A stretch of DNA of 64,000 bases from the NCBI GenBank assembly GCA_001972305.1, contig BDDD01000055.1, forward strand, positions 1 through 64,000. The letters run 5' to 3'. Of this stretch, positions 9,792-21,721 are shown one piece after another. The DNA is from Cephalotus follicularis. Its lineage: Eukaryota; Streptophyta; Magnoliopsida; Oxalidales; Cephalotaceae. Made by a program: the position numbers and the translations under genes. Position 1 is the stretch's first letter. The number at the start of each line of letters is the position of its first letter. The notes under the pieces are model-generated. The model searched no databases, was not told the DNA's origin, and saw nothing but the letters and a program-made list of their open reading frames with translations.

Positions 9792-9827
9792 GAATCTCGG
9801 GACGAGATTTCTTTAAGGAGGGGAGGA
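9792..9827 (+). other. PPT-adjacent hairpin and polypurine tract of the LARD-like element
   Basis: Arms AATCTC (9793-9798) and GAGATT (9804-9809) enclose GGGAC. Four bases later the purine tract AAGGAGGGGAGGA (9815-9827) abuts the 3' LTR at 9828. It keeps the same layout as the other Ty3 elements here although the element has no pol. Confidence 0.85.
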
Positions 9828-11142
9828 TGTAACGCCCTAAATTTCATAAATAATTATTATGAAATTGGTGCGTGTACAATCGAAATAAAATCGATAGAGC
9901 CCGGAGTAATAAAAAGGCATTACGCATTTAAGTCGTAATCATGTTAGTTAAGACGGCTAATAAAATATATTTTTAATGCGCGACAATAAAGCCCAAATGT
10001 TCGCAATATTATTGCGATTATTTTGATGGTCGTTTGGATAATTTATGTCGCGATTTGCGGAAAAATCGGGACCCGTACCTTAGTATTTTATCAGAAAATA
10101 CTAAGGGAGAAGCAAGTTATAAAGGAAGAGAGAGACCACACACACGGGCGCATAACGCGCCCGTGCAAGGAAAGAACGCAGGCGCTCTGTGAGTTTTGTG
10201 ATATCGAGAACCGTGAACCGTGACATCGTGAAAATGAGTTTGTTTTCAAGTATCTTTGTTTTATAAATTTACTTGGAAAACTGCATTGACCATCGAGATG
10301 ACTGTGATTGTGATTGAGCATGACTGTGATTGCTGATTGTGTTTTTGATTGTGGCCGTACTAGTTGCGTGGCAGAGATGCCAACGATGAATAGTGGTCTG
10401 GTCGACTCAGGGGCCAGGAGTTGGCTGGGTGACTTACTGTATTGTGACCTGCTTCGTGGCGCCGGAGACGGGGCCAATGTCGGGATGTACGACGTCGGGG
10501 CCAGGAGATGGCGACGCTCTTCATACCTACCGTGTACCGTGAACCGAGTATTGTGTAGTCCTTTGGACTTGTTTGAGACCGTGGATTGTGCATTGTGATA
10601 CTGTGACATCGTGAACTGTGACATTGTGGTTGGGTATATATATCTATCTATCTATATATATATATATATGCATTGGGATACAGTATGTATTGCATCATGT
10701 TACATTCATCACATAGCATTCTTTATCGTTGACCCCAAATCATGTTTATAACTTAGCCGAGTGAGGACAAAGGCTAACCCCCCTACAGTTTTAGTTTGTT
10801 TTCAGGTTGATGCAGCGGATTGATACCGTTGAGCTCCGTGGAGCAGAGCGGAGTTTATGTTGTTTCTGCTTTTGAGAAATGTTGTTGGATCGTTGTAATA
10901 AATGAATCGATGTAATGATGGATATTGTTCACGCTCCGTTTGTGGGCAGTTAACTTTGATGATGTTTATTGTTGTAGCATGTAGTATGGGATGCATGTTA
11001 CGTTATATTCGGCTTATATTTAAATGCTTCCACAAGTTGTTTATGGCATTGGAAAGTTTTAAATTTATGGTAAATTGCATAAGTCGGATTTATATGTTGA
11101 TTGCCACCTCTATATATGTTGTTATGGGAACGGGGTGTGACA
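9828..11142 (+). repeat. 3' LTR of the LARD-like element, with internal deletion and filler
   Basis: It is nearly identical to 4862-6713 except that the segment matching 5223-5865 (~640 bp, the GC-rich exon-like part) is missing. In its place are ~97 bases (10189-10285) containing GAACCGTGAACCGTGACATC-like words that also occur later in the same LTR. It ends GTGTGACA at 11142, followed by TSD TCCTT. Confidence 0.9.
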
Positions 11143-11943
11143 TCCTTTCTCGAGATACTTCGACGCACGGATAAAGGATATAACTGGTGTGGAAAACCCC
11201 TTATCCCCCTTAAACTGGAAAACGGTACCATCGGGCAGCCAAAAATCAACTGTCTTGCTGTAGCAGTCCATGTAAGCATGATGTGCTGACAACCAATCCA
11301 TCCCCAAAATAACATCGAAGTCACGGATGGGCAATACTATCAAATCCGCATACAAGGAAATGCCTGCCATGGACATCTCACAACTCCTATATACGGTATC
11401 TGTATACATGGAAACTCCAGTGGGTGTGCTCACATCCAAGGTGTATGGCATACAGTTTGGTGTTACATCTAAGTATGATGAAAATTGTGAAGAAATAAAA
11501 GAATGTGATGCTCCAGGGTCCATCAACACTCTAGCAGAAAAACCATAAATATACAGTGTACCTCCGATGACCGAGGTAGACACCAGAACCTCTGTCTGTG
11601 AAAGGGTAAAAACTATACCTTTTGCAATGCCCTTGCCGGTGTCCCTTCGCTGTGAAGGCCCCGCTGCAGCCCCGCTGCTACTAGCTGGTCCAATAAGTGT
11701 TGTACCCTGACTCTTCGGGCAATCTCTGACGGAATGGCCAGATGCCCCATACCTTAAACACAATCCGTTCATCCTCCAGCAATCTTTCTGTAAGTGGCCT
11801 TCACGACCACAGTGATAGCAAGCTCTAGTTTCAGTATTACTCCCTTGGCTAGGAGTACCCTGTGTGGCAGTCTGCCTAGATCTGTTCTTCGATGATTTTG
11901 TCAGAGAACCACTGCCTTGCCATTTCAAAAAAGCTGGTCTCAT
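11143..11943 (-). pseudogene. Gag zinc knuckles and protease of Ty3 element 1
   Basis: The minus-strand frame starts in the Gag C-terminus (MRPAFLKWQGSGS) and carries the first zinc knuckle CYHCGREGHLQKDC and a second, CLRYGASGHSVRDC, in which the second Cys is Tyr. The pepsin-like protease follows: [13 protein letters not shown], where the normal D-S/T-G active site is DPG, then [12 protein letters not shown]. The frame runs up to YLEKGC, where the LARD insertion cuts it; the missing continuation is at 4861 and below. Protease would process the polyprotein. The Ser to Pro change in the active site and the insertion make it inactive. Confidence 0.85.
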
Positions 11944-12622
11944 CGGGCTCTGTTTATTTTGTTGTGCTCGGGCCCTCTCTGCTCGGTCTTCACTGGATAT
12001 GCTTTCCAGCAGCCTCGTATTTTTGAGCGACCTCTGAAAAAGTACCTAGCTCCATAGCCGTAATCCTCGACCGAACATCCGGTCGCAAACCCCTCAGAAA
12101 TCTCTTTATCTTTTTCTCTTCATCAGATACCAGATAAGGTGAATGTCTGGCTCGCCCCATAAACCTGGCCTGGTACTTGGCCACAGTCAACTCCCCTTGA
12201 CGTAACTCAAGAAGCTCTGTCTCCCTCTGTTCTTGCTCAACCCGGGGTACATAGGAATCGAGGAACTCTGTCTAGAATCTCTCCCATGTAGCATCGAGTC
12301 CAGCTGACTCCCACCTCGCTTTGACCATCTCCCACCAGTGAGTGACCTCTCCCCATAGACGGTACACGGCAAACTTCAATTTCTGTTCGTCTGTACAGTC
12401 CATTACTTCAAAGATTTTCTCCAAGTCTTGTAGCCACCTCTCAGGGATGGTAGTATCTAGCTCTCCCCCAAAGCTGGGCAGATTCTGAAGCATGAATCTC
12501 TCAATGTTCCTCCCAAACTGATTACCATCATCCCCTAGGCACGGTTCAGGAGCCATGTGTCGTGGTTGTGCTAACGCATAATTTCGACGCAATTCTTCCA
12601 CATTGGCCATATTTAAGGCCAT
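11944..12622 (-). pseudogene. Gag (capsid region) of Ty3 element 1
   Basis: Translation from 12622 on the minus strand gives MALNMANVEELRRNYALAQP, GDDGNQFGRNIERFM and the Gag core ERWLQDLEKIFEVMDCTDEQ, then HWWEMVKARWESAGLDATWE, with a stop at ~12272. A second stretch (12190-11990) reads YQARFMGRARHSPYLVSDEE and FLRGLRPDVRSRITAMELG and then shifts frame before SSEDRAERARAQQNKQ. This is the retrotransposon gag domain that builds the virus-like particle. The upstream start is weak: 12720-12770 encodes an RTRARA-like N-terminus corresponding to 24531 of the relative. Decayed by at least one stop and one frameshift. Confidence 0.85.
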
Positions 12623-12859
12623 CTGCTATTGAAAGTAATCTGCGATACGAACCATCAGATCTCTCTCATCCAAGGGAACATTCATCCCTTGCGGCATATT
12701 CGCTTCCTCAGGCGCATTGGCTCCAACAGCTCTAGCCCTAGCGCGCGTTCTCCTTCAGTCCATTTGCTCCTATAAGAAGGATGACGGTTAGTCATGACTT
12801 TCGGAAAACAATTTATTGATTGTCGAGGAAAGTATCCAAGCTAAGCATATATGGAATAT

Positions 12860-12871
12860 GCTCTGATACCA
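12860..12871 (-). other. Primer-binding site of Ty3 element 1
   Basis: GCTCTGATACCA on the plus strand is the complement of TGGTATCAGAGC, matching initiator Met tRNA. It lies three bases from the LTR edge at 12875 and fixes the element orientation as minus. Confidence 0.9.
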
Positions 12872-12874
12872 CGT

Positions 12875-15402
12875 TGTCACGCCCCCATTTTCCAAAGAAG
12901 GCAACATAAAAGGTGGTAAGGCAATCAACACAACATAATTCAGTATATGCAATGATCCATAAAACAAGAACCTTCAATAGCGGAAGCAATAACATGAAAT
13001 AAGTTGAAATAAAATATGTATCACGCATCCCATACTACGTGATACCCACAGAGTTTATATAAAACCCAACATCGTTGATCGCCCATAAAAGGAGCGTGAT
13101 AATACAATACGAAATAAAATAAACCCAAGTTACAAAATGCAGATACATGGTCATTGTTCAGTAATCCAGTACATAAAATTAAGAGAAACAACTCTGTCTT
13201 TTCTTTAAGTCTCCTTGCGTGCTCCATATCAAACCCACTTCATTAATCTGTTACAGTAGGGGGTTAGCCTTTGTCATCACTCGGTTAAGTAGAAAAGTTT
13301 ATGTATGCAGTTCAAGCTCAAAGGTAATGCGTATCATGATTGAATGCATAATGATGCAGTATGACGTGTAATTTTCACAGTAATTATATCTCTGTATGTA
13401 CATATAAAAATACATGCATGTTTACAGTACAAGTATAACCTTATAAGGTTATATCAAACACAGGTAGTAAGTATGTCCCCAAAAGGAACCAGACAAGCAG
13501 GTCGTCATAACCGTCGCCACCTCCTGGCCCCAACGTCATGCACTCTTACCCCATCCCTGTTTGCGAATGGTTTGGAACAAGTCCTCCGTATGTTGCTTAG
13601 CACGATTGCTATACCAACTGCAGGCTACTAGCACAGCGGCTGAGTAATCAAGAGCTTACAATCACAGTTCAATACAAGTCAAACAACAAAACATGATTAC
13701 TTGATCAAAATATACTTTTTTAAAATATATTACCAATTATCAGGTTGTTATAAGTTGTAATACTTAAAACAATACATTTCTCCGTCTTTGGGAATACTCC
13801 CCCAGTCATTTGAAAATATAAGTTTATATTTGTCAAATATACATTTTCTTACCAAAAATGATTATAATAATCATGCAAGTTTTCCAAGATGGTTAATACG
13901 TTCAGTAATCAACCAAAATCAATTCACAGTACGGTAAAAGTTCAAATGCAGGGCAAACATATGATCAGAATGCACCTAGGGTTATGGGTATTTAACCTAG
14001 GCCTAACACCTTCTCTAAAGGTTCAATTTCTGTTATAACATTCGACTGTTTTTCCATAACAGTCGGCTGGATCCTTGAGACAGTCGACTGTTCTTCCCCA
14101 ACAGTCGACTTGTTCATCACGAGAAATCAGTAGTCGGCTGTCTTCCTTCGACAATCGACTATTCTGGGCAAAATGCATGCACAGTCGACTGTTCTTACAT
14201 GACAGTCGGCTGCATGATCGAGTAGTCGACACTTTTACTGAAACAATCGGCTGTTCTGGGCTAGACAGTACAAGTAATTCACTTCTAAATCCATTCAACA
14301 AGCAATTGAAACCATTCCACACGTATTCATGTCACAGAATATCATCAATAGTCATATCCTGTTCTAAAACACAACTCAATTCATGCATTATTCTCCGTTT
14401 TCATTGTAATTCAAATGAAACCCAAACATGGTATTGCATGAAAACCTATTCAAAACTCCATCTAAAATTCAATGTGCGTGTCAGGTTATTTATTAACAGT
14501 AACCACAACATCAATACAGAAATCCACAGCCAGACAACTACATCATCCATTTATAACATCATTACTCTTAAATTCAAAATGCATGCATAGAATTCTCTAC
14601 TATTTCCCCTACCTTTGATTTCAAGTTAGAAATCAGAAGTCCACCTCTTTGTCTCTCATTTCCAGTATCCTTAAGCCTCCCAGCAGCTCCAAGAACAGTC
14701 CAAAAGTTCTAATCCGAGCTCCAAGATTGACAATGGAGAATCCTCTCAATTTCTCACTGTTTCCTCTCTCAATTTTCTTACTCTCTTCGCTCTCAATTTC
14801 TCAGTTTCTTTCTTATCAAGTTGCAGGGTGAGAGAGACGAAGGGAAGGGAGCATTTATGCAGACCTCTCTCCTTCAACCTGTTTGGATGGCACAAAGGGC
14901 CATTCTCTCCCATTTTCACTTGCATTCACCCACACTTGTCATTATTTCTCTTCCCCTCTGTCCTTGCCGGTCCTGGCGTGGTGGTGCATGCTCAACACGT
15001 CCTATTGCATGTGATGGCTTCTGAAGATGCTCTTCCCATGCCAGTTTGCAGGTGATTTCATCATCTGTCACAAAAACAGAGCATGAACCAGTCGGCTGCC
15101 CTTCCCTGGCAGTTAGCTGTTCACCTGGAAGTCTGTTGACAAGTGTCACGACAGTTGGCCAATCAACTGGTTCCTCACACCAGTCGACAGCCCCACACTT
15201 CAGCCTAACAGTCGGCTGGTATAACGCACCAGTCGGCTGTCCAAGCCAAAATTTCCACAATTATACTTGGAATCACACTTCTAAACGCTCTAAGTTAATT
15301 TAAATTCAAGATATCAACCAGGAAATTCACCTTTTATTAATTCAAGGTAAAACTACATCGAGGATTACAATGATACATGAAATTGAATTTCCAGGCGTTA
15401 CA
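12875..15402 (-). repeat. Right (5') LTR of Ty3 element 1, full length
   Basis: A 2528-bp LTR with plus-strand ends TGTCACGCCC and GGCGTTACA. Positions 13793-15402 match 263-1873. On the minus strand it shares short blocks with the LARD LTR (a GGGGCCAGGAG word near 13528 and GAGTGA.GACAAAGGCTAACCCCC near 13258-13290). It contains two AGTCGACT/AGTCGGCT motif clusters (14035-14255, 15085-15242). Short ORFs inside show no recognisable product. Confidence 0.9.
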
Positions 15403-15695
15403 TGGACTTATTTCAATATATCTAAAAACCTTGAAATTTTAGCTACAAGACATTGAAAATAAAACTGATGAAAAGAAAATAAATGAGGAGGCTGGCAAAG
15501 GTTGTACAATTGTTTTGTGGCCTTCCTCTTCTATTTTTACATGCAATCACGTGTGAAATGGAAACAAAATAAAGTTTAACCTAACTAATCTATTTTAAAA
15601 AAAATATTACAATCGTCAAAAACTCTAAAAACTTTCCATTTTTACTGTCTGATACGTCGTAAGCGTCGACGCTTTTCTTCTGAGAATCGACGCTT
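15403..15695. other. AT-rich flank of Ty3 element 1, no gene seen
   Basis: This follows the LTR end directly. It is AT-rich with a GTGGCCTTCCTCTT patch and no coding region. The last 40 bases already contain AAGCGTCGACGCTT motifs like the following LTR-type sequence. Confidence 0.5.
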
Positions 15696-18600
15696 TGTGG
15701 AATACCCCGATTCGTTGCTTTCTTATTTGTCATATGTTATGTTACTTGTAGCCTTATTGTTTTTGAAAACTATTTTGATAAATCCTTTCTCTTCATGTCA
15801 TAAGTGCTAAATGTTGACGTTTATTAATTGGTTTTCTATAGTAAAGCGTTGACGCTTTTGCATTGGACATCGATGCTTTAGTGTATTGAGATAAGCGCTA
15901 ATGCTTATACCATGCATGTCGACGCCTTTGTTAAGAAGGGTTTAAGTGTTGACACTTAGTAAAAACCGGCAACGCTTTAGTTGTTTTTACTAAGTTGTGC
16001 TTGGACGGTGGCTTCGTTTTGGAAAGGGGATTTTCTCCATATTTGTTTACCCGTCTTTCCTTGTTTGATTGTCGCATTTTCTACATGTAAGAAATGCTTT
16101 TAATTCACTGATTTTGTCATTTAATCCACACGTTTTTACCAAATAGAAACACACATTTTTATTGTTTTAAAACCATCATCTGCATATTTTGAAACAACTG
16201 AAGCTACATTTTCTGCATTGTTCTTCGTCGTTTTGTGTTATCTGAAGGTAGTTTCTGAACCAAACTTTTAGTTTTCATTACATATTATTATTATTGATCA
16301 CTACACTGTACTATATCCTACTAGACATAGTTTTAATGATGAGGTTTTGAAGACACTATTTTGAAAAGTTTCACTATTATATTCTACAGTTAAATCCATA
16401 TGTTATACCTTTAAATCATATGTTTATGCATTGAAATGTTGTTTTCAATCAGGGAATCACATTTTATTGATGCATACTACTGTTTATAACTCATGTTTTA
16501 GAAATCATTTTTTAAAGTTGCAATGGCCATATTCATTTTACTAAGAATAATATCTATTTATTCAAAATGTTATACTATCATAAAATCGTGTCTTGCTGCA
16601 TATATAACATTGTTTTATTGGGTCATGTTGAGAAACTGGTTTTGTACATGTTTTACAATCCAAAATGATGACCCCTGTGCATATTGAAAATTGTTTTACA
16701 TTTGCTATGCGTTGTCTGTATTTCATTTTAGTCGAAGTCTAGGGATTAACCGTCGACGCTTTCATAGTGTTTTGCCATGCATATGTCAACGCTTTGTTCA
16801 ACACTTTGTCCATGTGTTATTCTTCACCGTTGATGCTTTGGTTGTGTGTTATAATGTAAGCGTCGATGCTTTCTTCGTATACGGTCATGCCTTTCCATCG
16901 ACACTTAGTTGTGTGTTGTTATGTTACCGTCGACGCTTTCCTTTGTAAAATGCCAAGTTTTTCTTGGACGTTTATTTCAGCGCTTTGTGTTAGCATTTGC
17001 CCTAAGCGCCAACGCTGAAATTTTAAACGTCGACGCTTTTGACGCTTTCCACTATCAATTTGTATTTTAGCGTTTGCTTGTGATATTTTGGATTGGTTGA
17101 TCTATCTAGGTTTCTATTAAACTTGTGGTGGAGGTTAAGGTGATCAGTAGTGTGATTTTGATTCGTTTTGGGATTGTTTAGTTTTGAGCGGCCAAGGTAC
17201 GGATAATTCTCTTCTTAGACATCTGATTTTTATTGAAATAAATTCGGTTTTACTTTGTGAATAAAATACTGATTCTTTGGATTTGGCTATCATTCAATTC
17301 TTATTGGAAATAATCTCCGTTTTGATTATGAGTTTTTAATATGCTTTGAATAACATCAGTTTTATTTCTTCAGGTGATTAAAGTTGAATATTTCTGATTT
17401 TATAAATCTAATATTGTTTTATATAATGATTTTACTATAATCTTCTCTTTTAACTATCGTGAAATTAAATGGGTATGATTTTCGGATATGTAAGTATGTA
17501 TTGATATCGATTTCGGGTCTTGTTTGAAAATACTGTTTTGAAATGATTTCAATTTTGTTTCTAGTACGGATTTTTCCTATTTCTCCATCGGTTTTATTAA
17601 AATAAATGTTGTTTTACTGTTTGATAAATAGAGTATGGATTTTCTCGTTCTTGTTTATCTTCTGATTTTGTTAGAAAAAGTTTAGTTTTGCTTTTGATAA
17701 ATAAAGTACGGACTTTATTCTTCGTTTTGGATTTCTTCTTTGGTTTTGTTTAAATGAAATCAGTTTTACATTTATTACAAAATTATTCTTCGTTCTTGGA
17801 CTCTTTCTTCATTTATTTTATTGAAATAAATTCAGTTTTGTTTTAAATGAATACGTGCGGATCTTCGATATTCCTTCGGTTTTATGAATTTCGTTATGCT
17901 ACGGATTTTGTTATGTTTTGGAAATAAAGCCAGTTTTAATATTTTGTCAAATTAAATTTTTCTGACTTTATAAATTCTGTTATGATCTGTTATGATTTGA
18001 ACAAAGTTGTTTGAATATTACTGATTTTATAAATTAAGCATGATTTTCACGTATGAAAGTATGCTAATTTCAATGATACAGATTTTGTTATGAGCAGGAT
18101 TTTCAATTACGAAGTATGCTAATTTTATGATATGATATATATGTTTGGATTGATTTTGGGAGTAAACCAATAATTTAAAATGGTTTCTAATAAAAATCAT
18201 TATTTTTGAAATACTAAGAATATATACGTGTTCCTACCTATGGAGGTACCAAAGGCATGTTGTAGGCCTGGCACGGGGACATGACACTTCCGTAGCGGTG
18301 TGATTAGTCTAGGCGTCTCTTAATATCTTATGAAGGGATATGGCCAATAGAGGCGTATGGATTGATTCTAGTTATTATCATATTCAGATTTGGGAATTGA
18401 TTGCGTAGTGCCGTACACGTCGTTCCGTCAGCTTGAATATATGTATGTATTTAAACCGTTATTGCATCTCTCAGTATAAAACACAGATTTGGAAAAGTTT
18501 GGAAACTAATATGCTCTGAAATGCATTTTCATACTGATTTGTGATTCAATCTATATATACGATTTGACATGAGCATCATTTGAAATGCATAAATTTAGTT

Positions 18601-19305
18601 TATTTATGAATTGTTCTGTTTTTGTAAAAGATTTGTTTTGTTCCGAAATCTGTTTTGTTTTATTTCGAAATCTGTTTTGTTTTGTAATCTATTTTGTTTC
18701 GTACTGTTCGAAAACTGTTTTGTTTTGTTTCATAATTGTTTTTATTTATTTTGTAAACTGTTCTGTTTTGTAAACTGTTCTTCGTAATCTGTTTCATACC
18801 ATTTTTTTTCGTATTGTAAATTGTTTTATTAATCTATATCTGTAGTGAGGTTTGCTCAGCCGCATTTTTGGTTTCCATGTGGCAGGTTATCGGGAGCATC
18901 TGGGACAAGTGTGATGAGAGAAACACCTTGGGTTTGTGGACCACTTAGGAGTTTGATTCTGCCAACTTAATAATAGTTGTTTTATAATCATATGTTGACC
19001 ATTGTTAAGAACAATATTTTTTATCTTGGAAATTTTGTTAAGGTTTATATTTGTACTTTGGAATTTTAGAACCACCACATATTGATGATTTTAATAAAGA
19101 TTAAGATAATTTGACCTTTCAGAGATTTTTGAGACATAAGTTTAGTTTTGAATTTGATTACTATTTATGGCTTAAAGTTTGGCTTAATGATTTATAAGTA
19201 AAGGATAGGTTATGATCTTCTGATATGATTCCGTAAGTCAGTTTTGTGTGACAACCCGACTCGAAACCGGGGGTGACATCCTGATCCTGAACCGAGGGTG
19301 TTACA
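15696..19305 (+). repeat. Probable very long LTR (possibly solo), motif-rich then AT-rich
   Basis: The left edge TGTGGAATACCCCGATTCG looks like a Ty3 LTR start. The right end CCGAGGGTGTTACA (19292-19305), with CCGACTCG and a GGGGGTGACA word before it, parallels the end of the solo LTR at 41432-41497. The left third (to ~17060) is dense in CGTCGACGCTTT-like motifs. 17200-18200 is AT-rich with quasi-repeats of GATTTT...CGGTTTTGTT. No ORF with a recognisable product is present. I could not find a matching partner LTR, a PBS, or a clean TSD (CGCTT on the left, CTTTG on the right), so boundaries are tentative. Confidence 0.45.
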
Positions 19306-19626
19306 CTTTGATATTTGAAGGCGTTGGTGCACTACGTGTTGACTTAAATTTTGCTTTATTAAGCAGACTTGAGTGTTAAGCGTCGATGCTATTGAGCAAG
19401 ACGTTAACGATTACGCATGGCATTGACATCTACTTTGTTTCACGTTAATGATTATGGCTACTATCTGAATTGTGTAATTCTTGGCGTTAACGACTTGAGG
19501 ATGGTGTTGACACCCAAATGAACCTGTCAACGCTTTACAACAAATCCATCGATGCTTTGAATGTGAAATCCAGTATTTGCATAGCAGACTATGTAAGTGT
19601 CGACGCCTATAATCAAACCATCAACG
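19306..19626. other. LTR-like flank rich in GTCGACG motifs, no gene
   Basis: AT-rich sequence with several diverged CGTCGATGCT / GTCGACGCCT words. It is cut off at 19627 by the LTR of the gag-only element. It may belong to the same LTR family as 15696-19305. I see no coding region. Confidence 0.4.
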
Positions 19627-21721
19627 TGACACGACCCGTTCCCGCTAACTCTATCGAGGACGAGCCCTGCCCAGGGATGGCGCTCTTGCTAACAACCCTG
19701 CTCTATTAACTATGCTAAAACTACAAAGGGGCGATCCTCTGACCTTCTACACAAGGCCAAACGACAAGCCTGCGCTGGGCGCGTAGCTAACAGGGCAACC
19801 AGGGTAGAGGATCCAACTCCTCTCCTGCTTGTGTCCCTAGCACTACTTAACCAAAGCTCCAAAACGTGCCACATCACTTATGCCTGAGGAGAACACTCAC
19901 GTGCTCCAAACAAGATCACTTAACAACCTGCGGTCAAAGCATGCCCGGGGAGAGGGTCTGGGCTAATGCGCAAAGACCCTAATGCCCGAGGAGAGATGCA
20001 CGCACGCCTCACGTGAAAACATAAACTCTAAGGCCTGCTCGACCCCCGAGGACGCACCTTGTCCCCCACTACCTTTCTCCCCTGCTCAACCAAAGACAAT
20101 ACTATACTAACATCAAAATGCACAATATAAATTAAAACACTATTTCTTAAAACTTGTAACTCGTCCCTGGCCTTCATCTAACTAGTCTCCTCTGACATCG
20201 ACCTGAGGACTCCTTCTCGGCGTCATAGGGAAAAGGCCCAACCTTACCTGAGGACACCCTACCTCCTCGGGTAAAACTCTATAAACTTAAAACGTCCACC
20301 TTAGCCTTAAGCTACTCTCCTCCGCTAAGCTCATCTCTGTTATACAAGCTGTGGACTCTCTAGCTCCCAGGTCAGACCTGAGAACACAAAACTCAAAACA
20401 GGAAATATCCATGAAATAACAAGGTAAAGAAATCTGCCAACTCAAAAACATCCATAAACTTTCTTGGAAGTATAAAATCATTACATAGTTGTCCTCTGGC
20501 ATAAACATACACTGCCTCCTCTGGTCGGCAAAAGAATGGCATATCTTTCATGTTTAAGATTATCATACCCAAAGAAAAGGTTCACGTATACTCTATTGCA
20601 AAAAGAAGGGTAAAGGAACCCAAAGAATGCCCAATGCTATGCAATGGTAGACGTCTGGTCCGCATCATCCGAGATGTCGAGGTCAAAAAGCTACCTTCCT
20701 GAGCTCGCTACTAGTGCTCTGGAGGATCTTCTCCTCCTCTTCCTAGGTCCTCTGCAAAAGAATTTGTGAGGGGATTAGTCCAACTGACTAAGTGAATGAG
20801 AACAAAACATCCTCTGGTACATTCTTTAAAATTAATATGTTGAAAGAAAGAATGCCATGAACATGATTAAGGATCCCAACTGGGGAAAAACAACTATACA
20901 AACATAAATGTCATGGCTGACATATGATGAAACTCTCAAAGGACATGAAAGAAAAGCTTACTCTTTCCTCTGCTTAACTGATGCTCTAAGATATTTACAA
21001 AAGCTGAAAAAAACTTGAGATAAAACAAAAACTTCCTGAAGTACTCTTGAAGAGGATCCAACTTGGTCCGAGGTGCCGAGAAGGATGAGACTAGCTTGGA
21101 ACTTACTTTTCTTTGCTATGCTTTGCTTTGCTACTTACATAATATAGTTGCCAACTTATAGTGGTGCTAAGCTGAGCAGATCTAGGCCGAAGCCTGCTTG
21201 GCAGTATCTATCGAGAACCCATGGTTCTCCTCTGAGCTTGCTATTTCTTTGCTTTTCTTACTTATCTGGGCTGAAGGCATGACTGCCGAGGACATAGTCC
21301 TCCTCAAGAAGACTTACTGAAAGGCTCTAATCTCTATTCTGGCAACTTAGCTCTACTGTACTCAAACCCTACACATCATCATAGACAATAGTGTAAAGGA
21401 GATCCAGGTAGGACCTGGGGACAGTCTCGCTCGGCTTCCCATCATGGACAATAGTAGACCGAGGAGGTTGGAGCTATGTACATAGTGCTCGGCTGCACTC
21501 AAACCCTAAACACCATCATAGACAATAGTGTAAAGGAGATCCAGGTAGGACCTAGGGGTAGACTCGCTCAACTTCCCATCATAGACAATAGTAGTCCGAG
21601 GAGTATGGTTGAGCACGTACGCGTTACCTTCTCTGGAAAGTGACTAATTCACTTAGAAGACACTTGAGCTATAGTGCTCGGAAACTCTCTCTCTCTCTTC
21701 TGTCAAGGAAAACATAACAAG
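19627..21721 (-). repeat. Left LTR of gag-only element, part 1 (before nested insertion)
   Basis: It begins TGACACGACCCGTTCCCGC and aligns throughout with 33862-35888. It contains the repeated phrase CATCATAGACAATAGTGTAAAGG (broken into several copies around 21376-21600) and many GAGGAC words. It stops at ...AACATAACAAG where the nested element begins; the remainder is at 31671-32246. Short ORFs here are not credible genes. Confidence 0.85.

Larger units (their letters stand above)
4862..11142 (+). mobile_element. LARD-like non-autonomous LTR retrotransposon nested in Ty3 element 1 pol
   Basis: This is a complete insertion: 5' LTR 4862-6713, PBS 6718-6729, internal region 6714-9827, PPT 9815-9827, 3' LTR 9828-11142, and a perfect 5-bp TSD (TCCTT). 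The 3.1-kb internal region holds only a gag stub and noncoding, partly tandem sequence. There is no protease, RT, RNase H or integrase. Total size and LTR size fit the LARD class rather than TRIM. LTR blocks around 5940-6140 and 6321-6353 match the LTR of the Tekay-like element at 21722-24418, so a Tekay relative is the likely source of enzymes. The LTRs look very similar by eye, so insertion is fairly recent relative to its decayed host. Confidence 0.9.
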
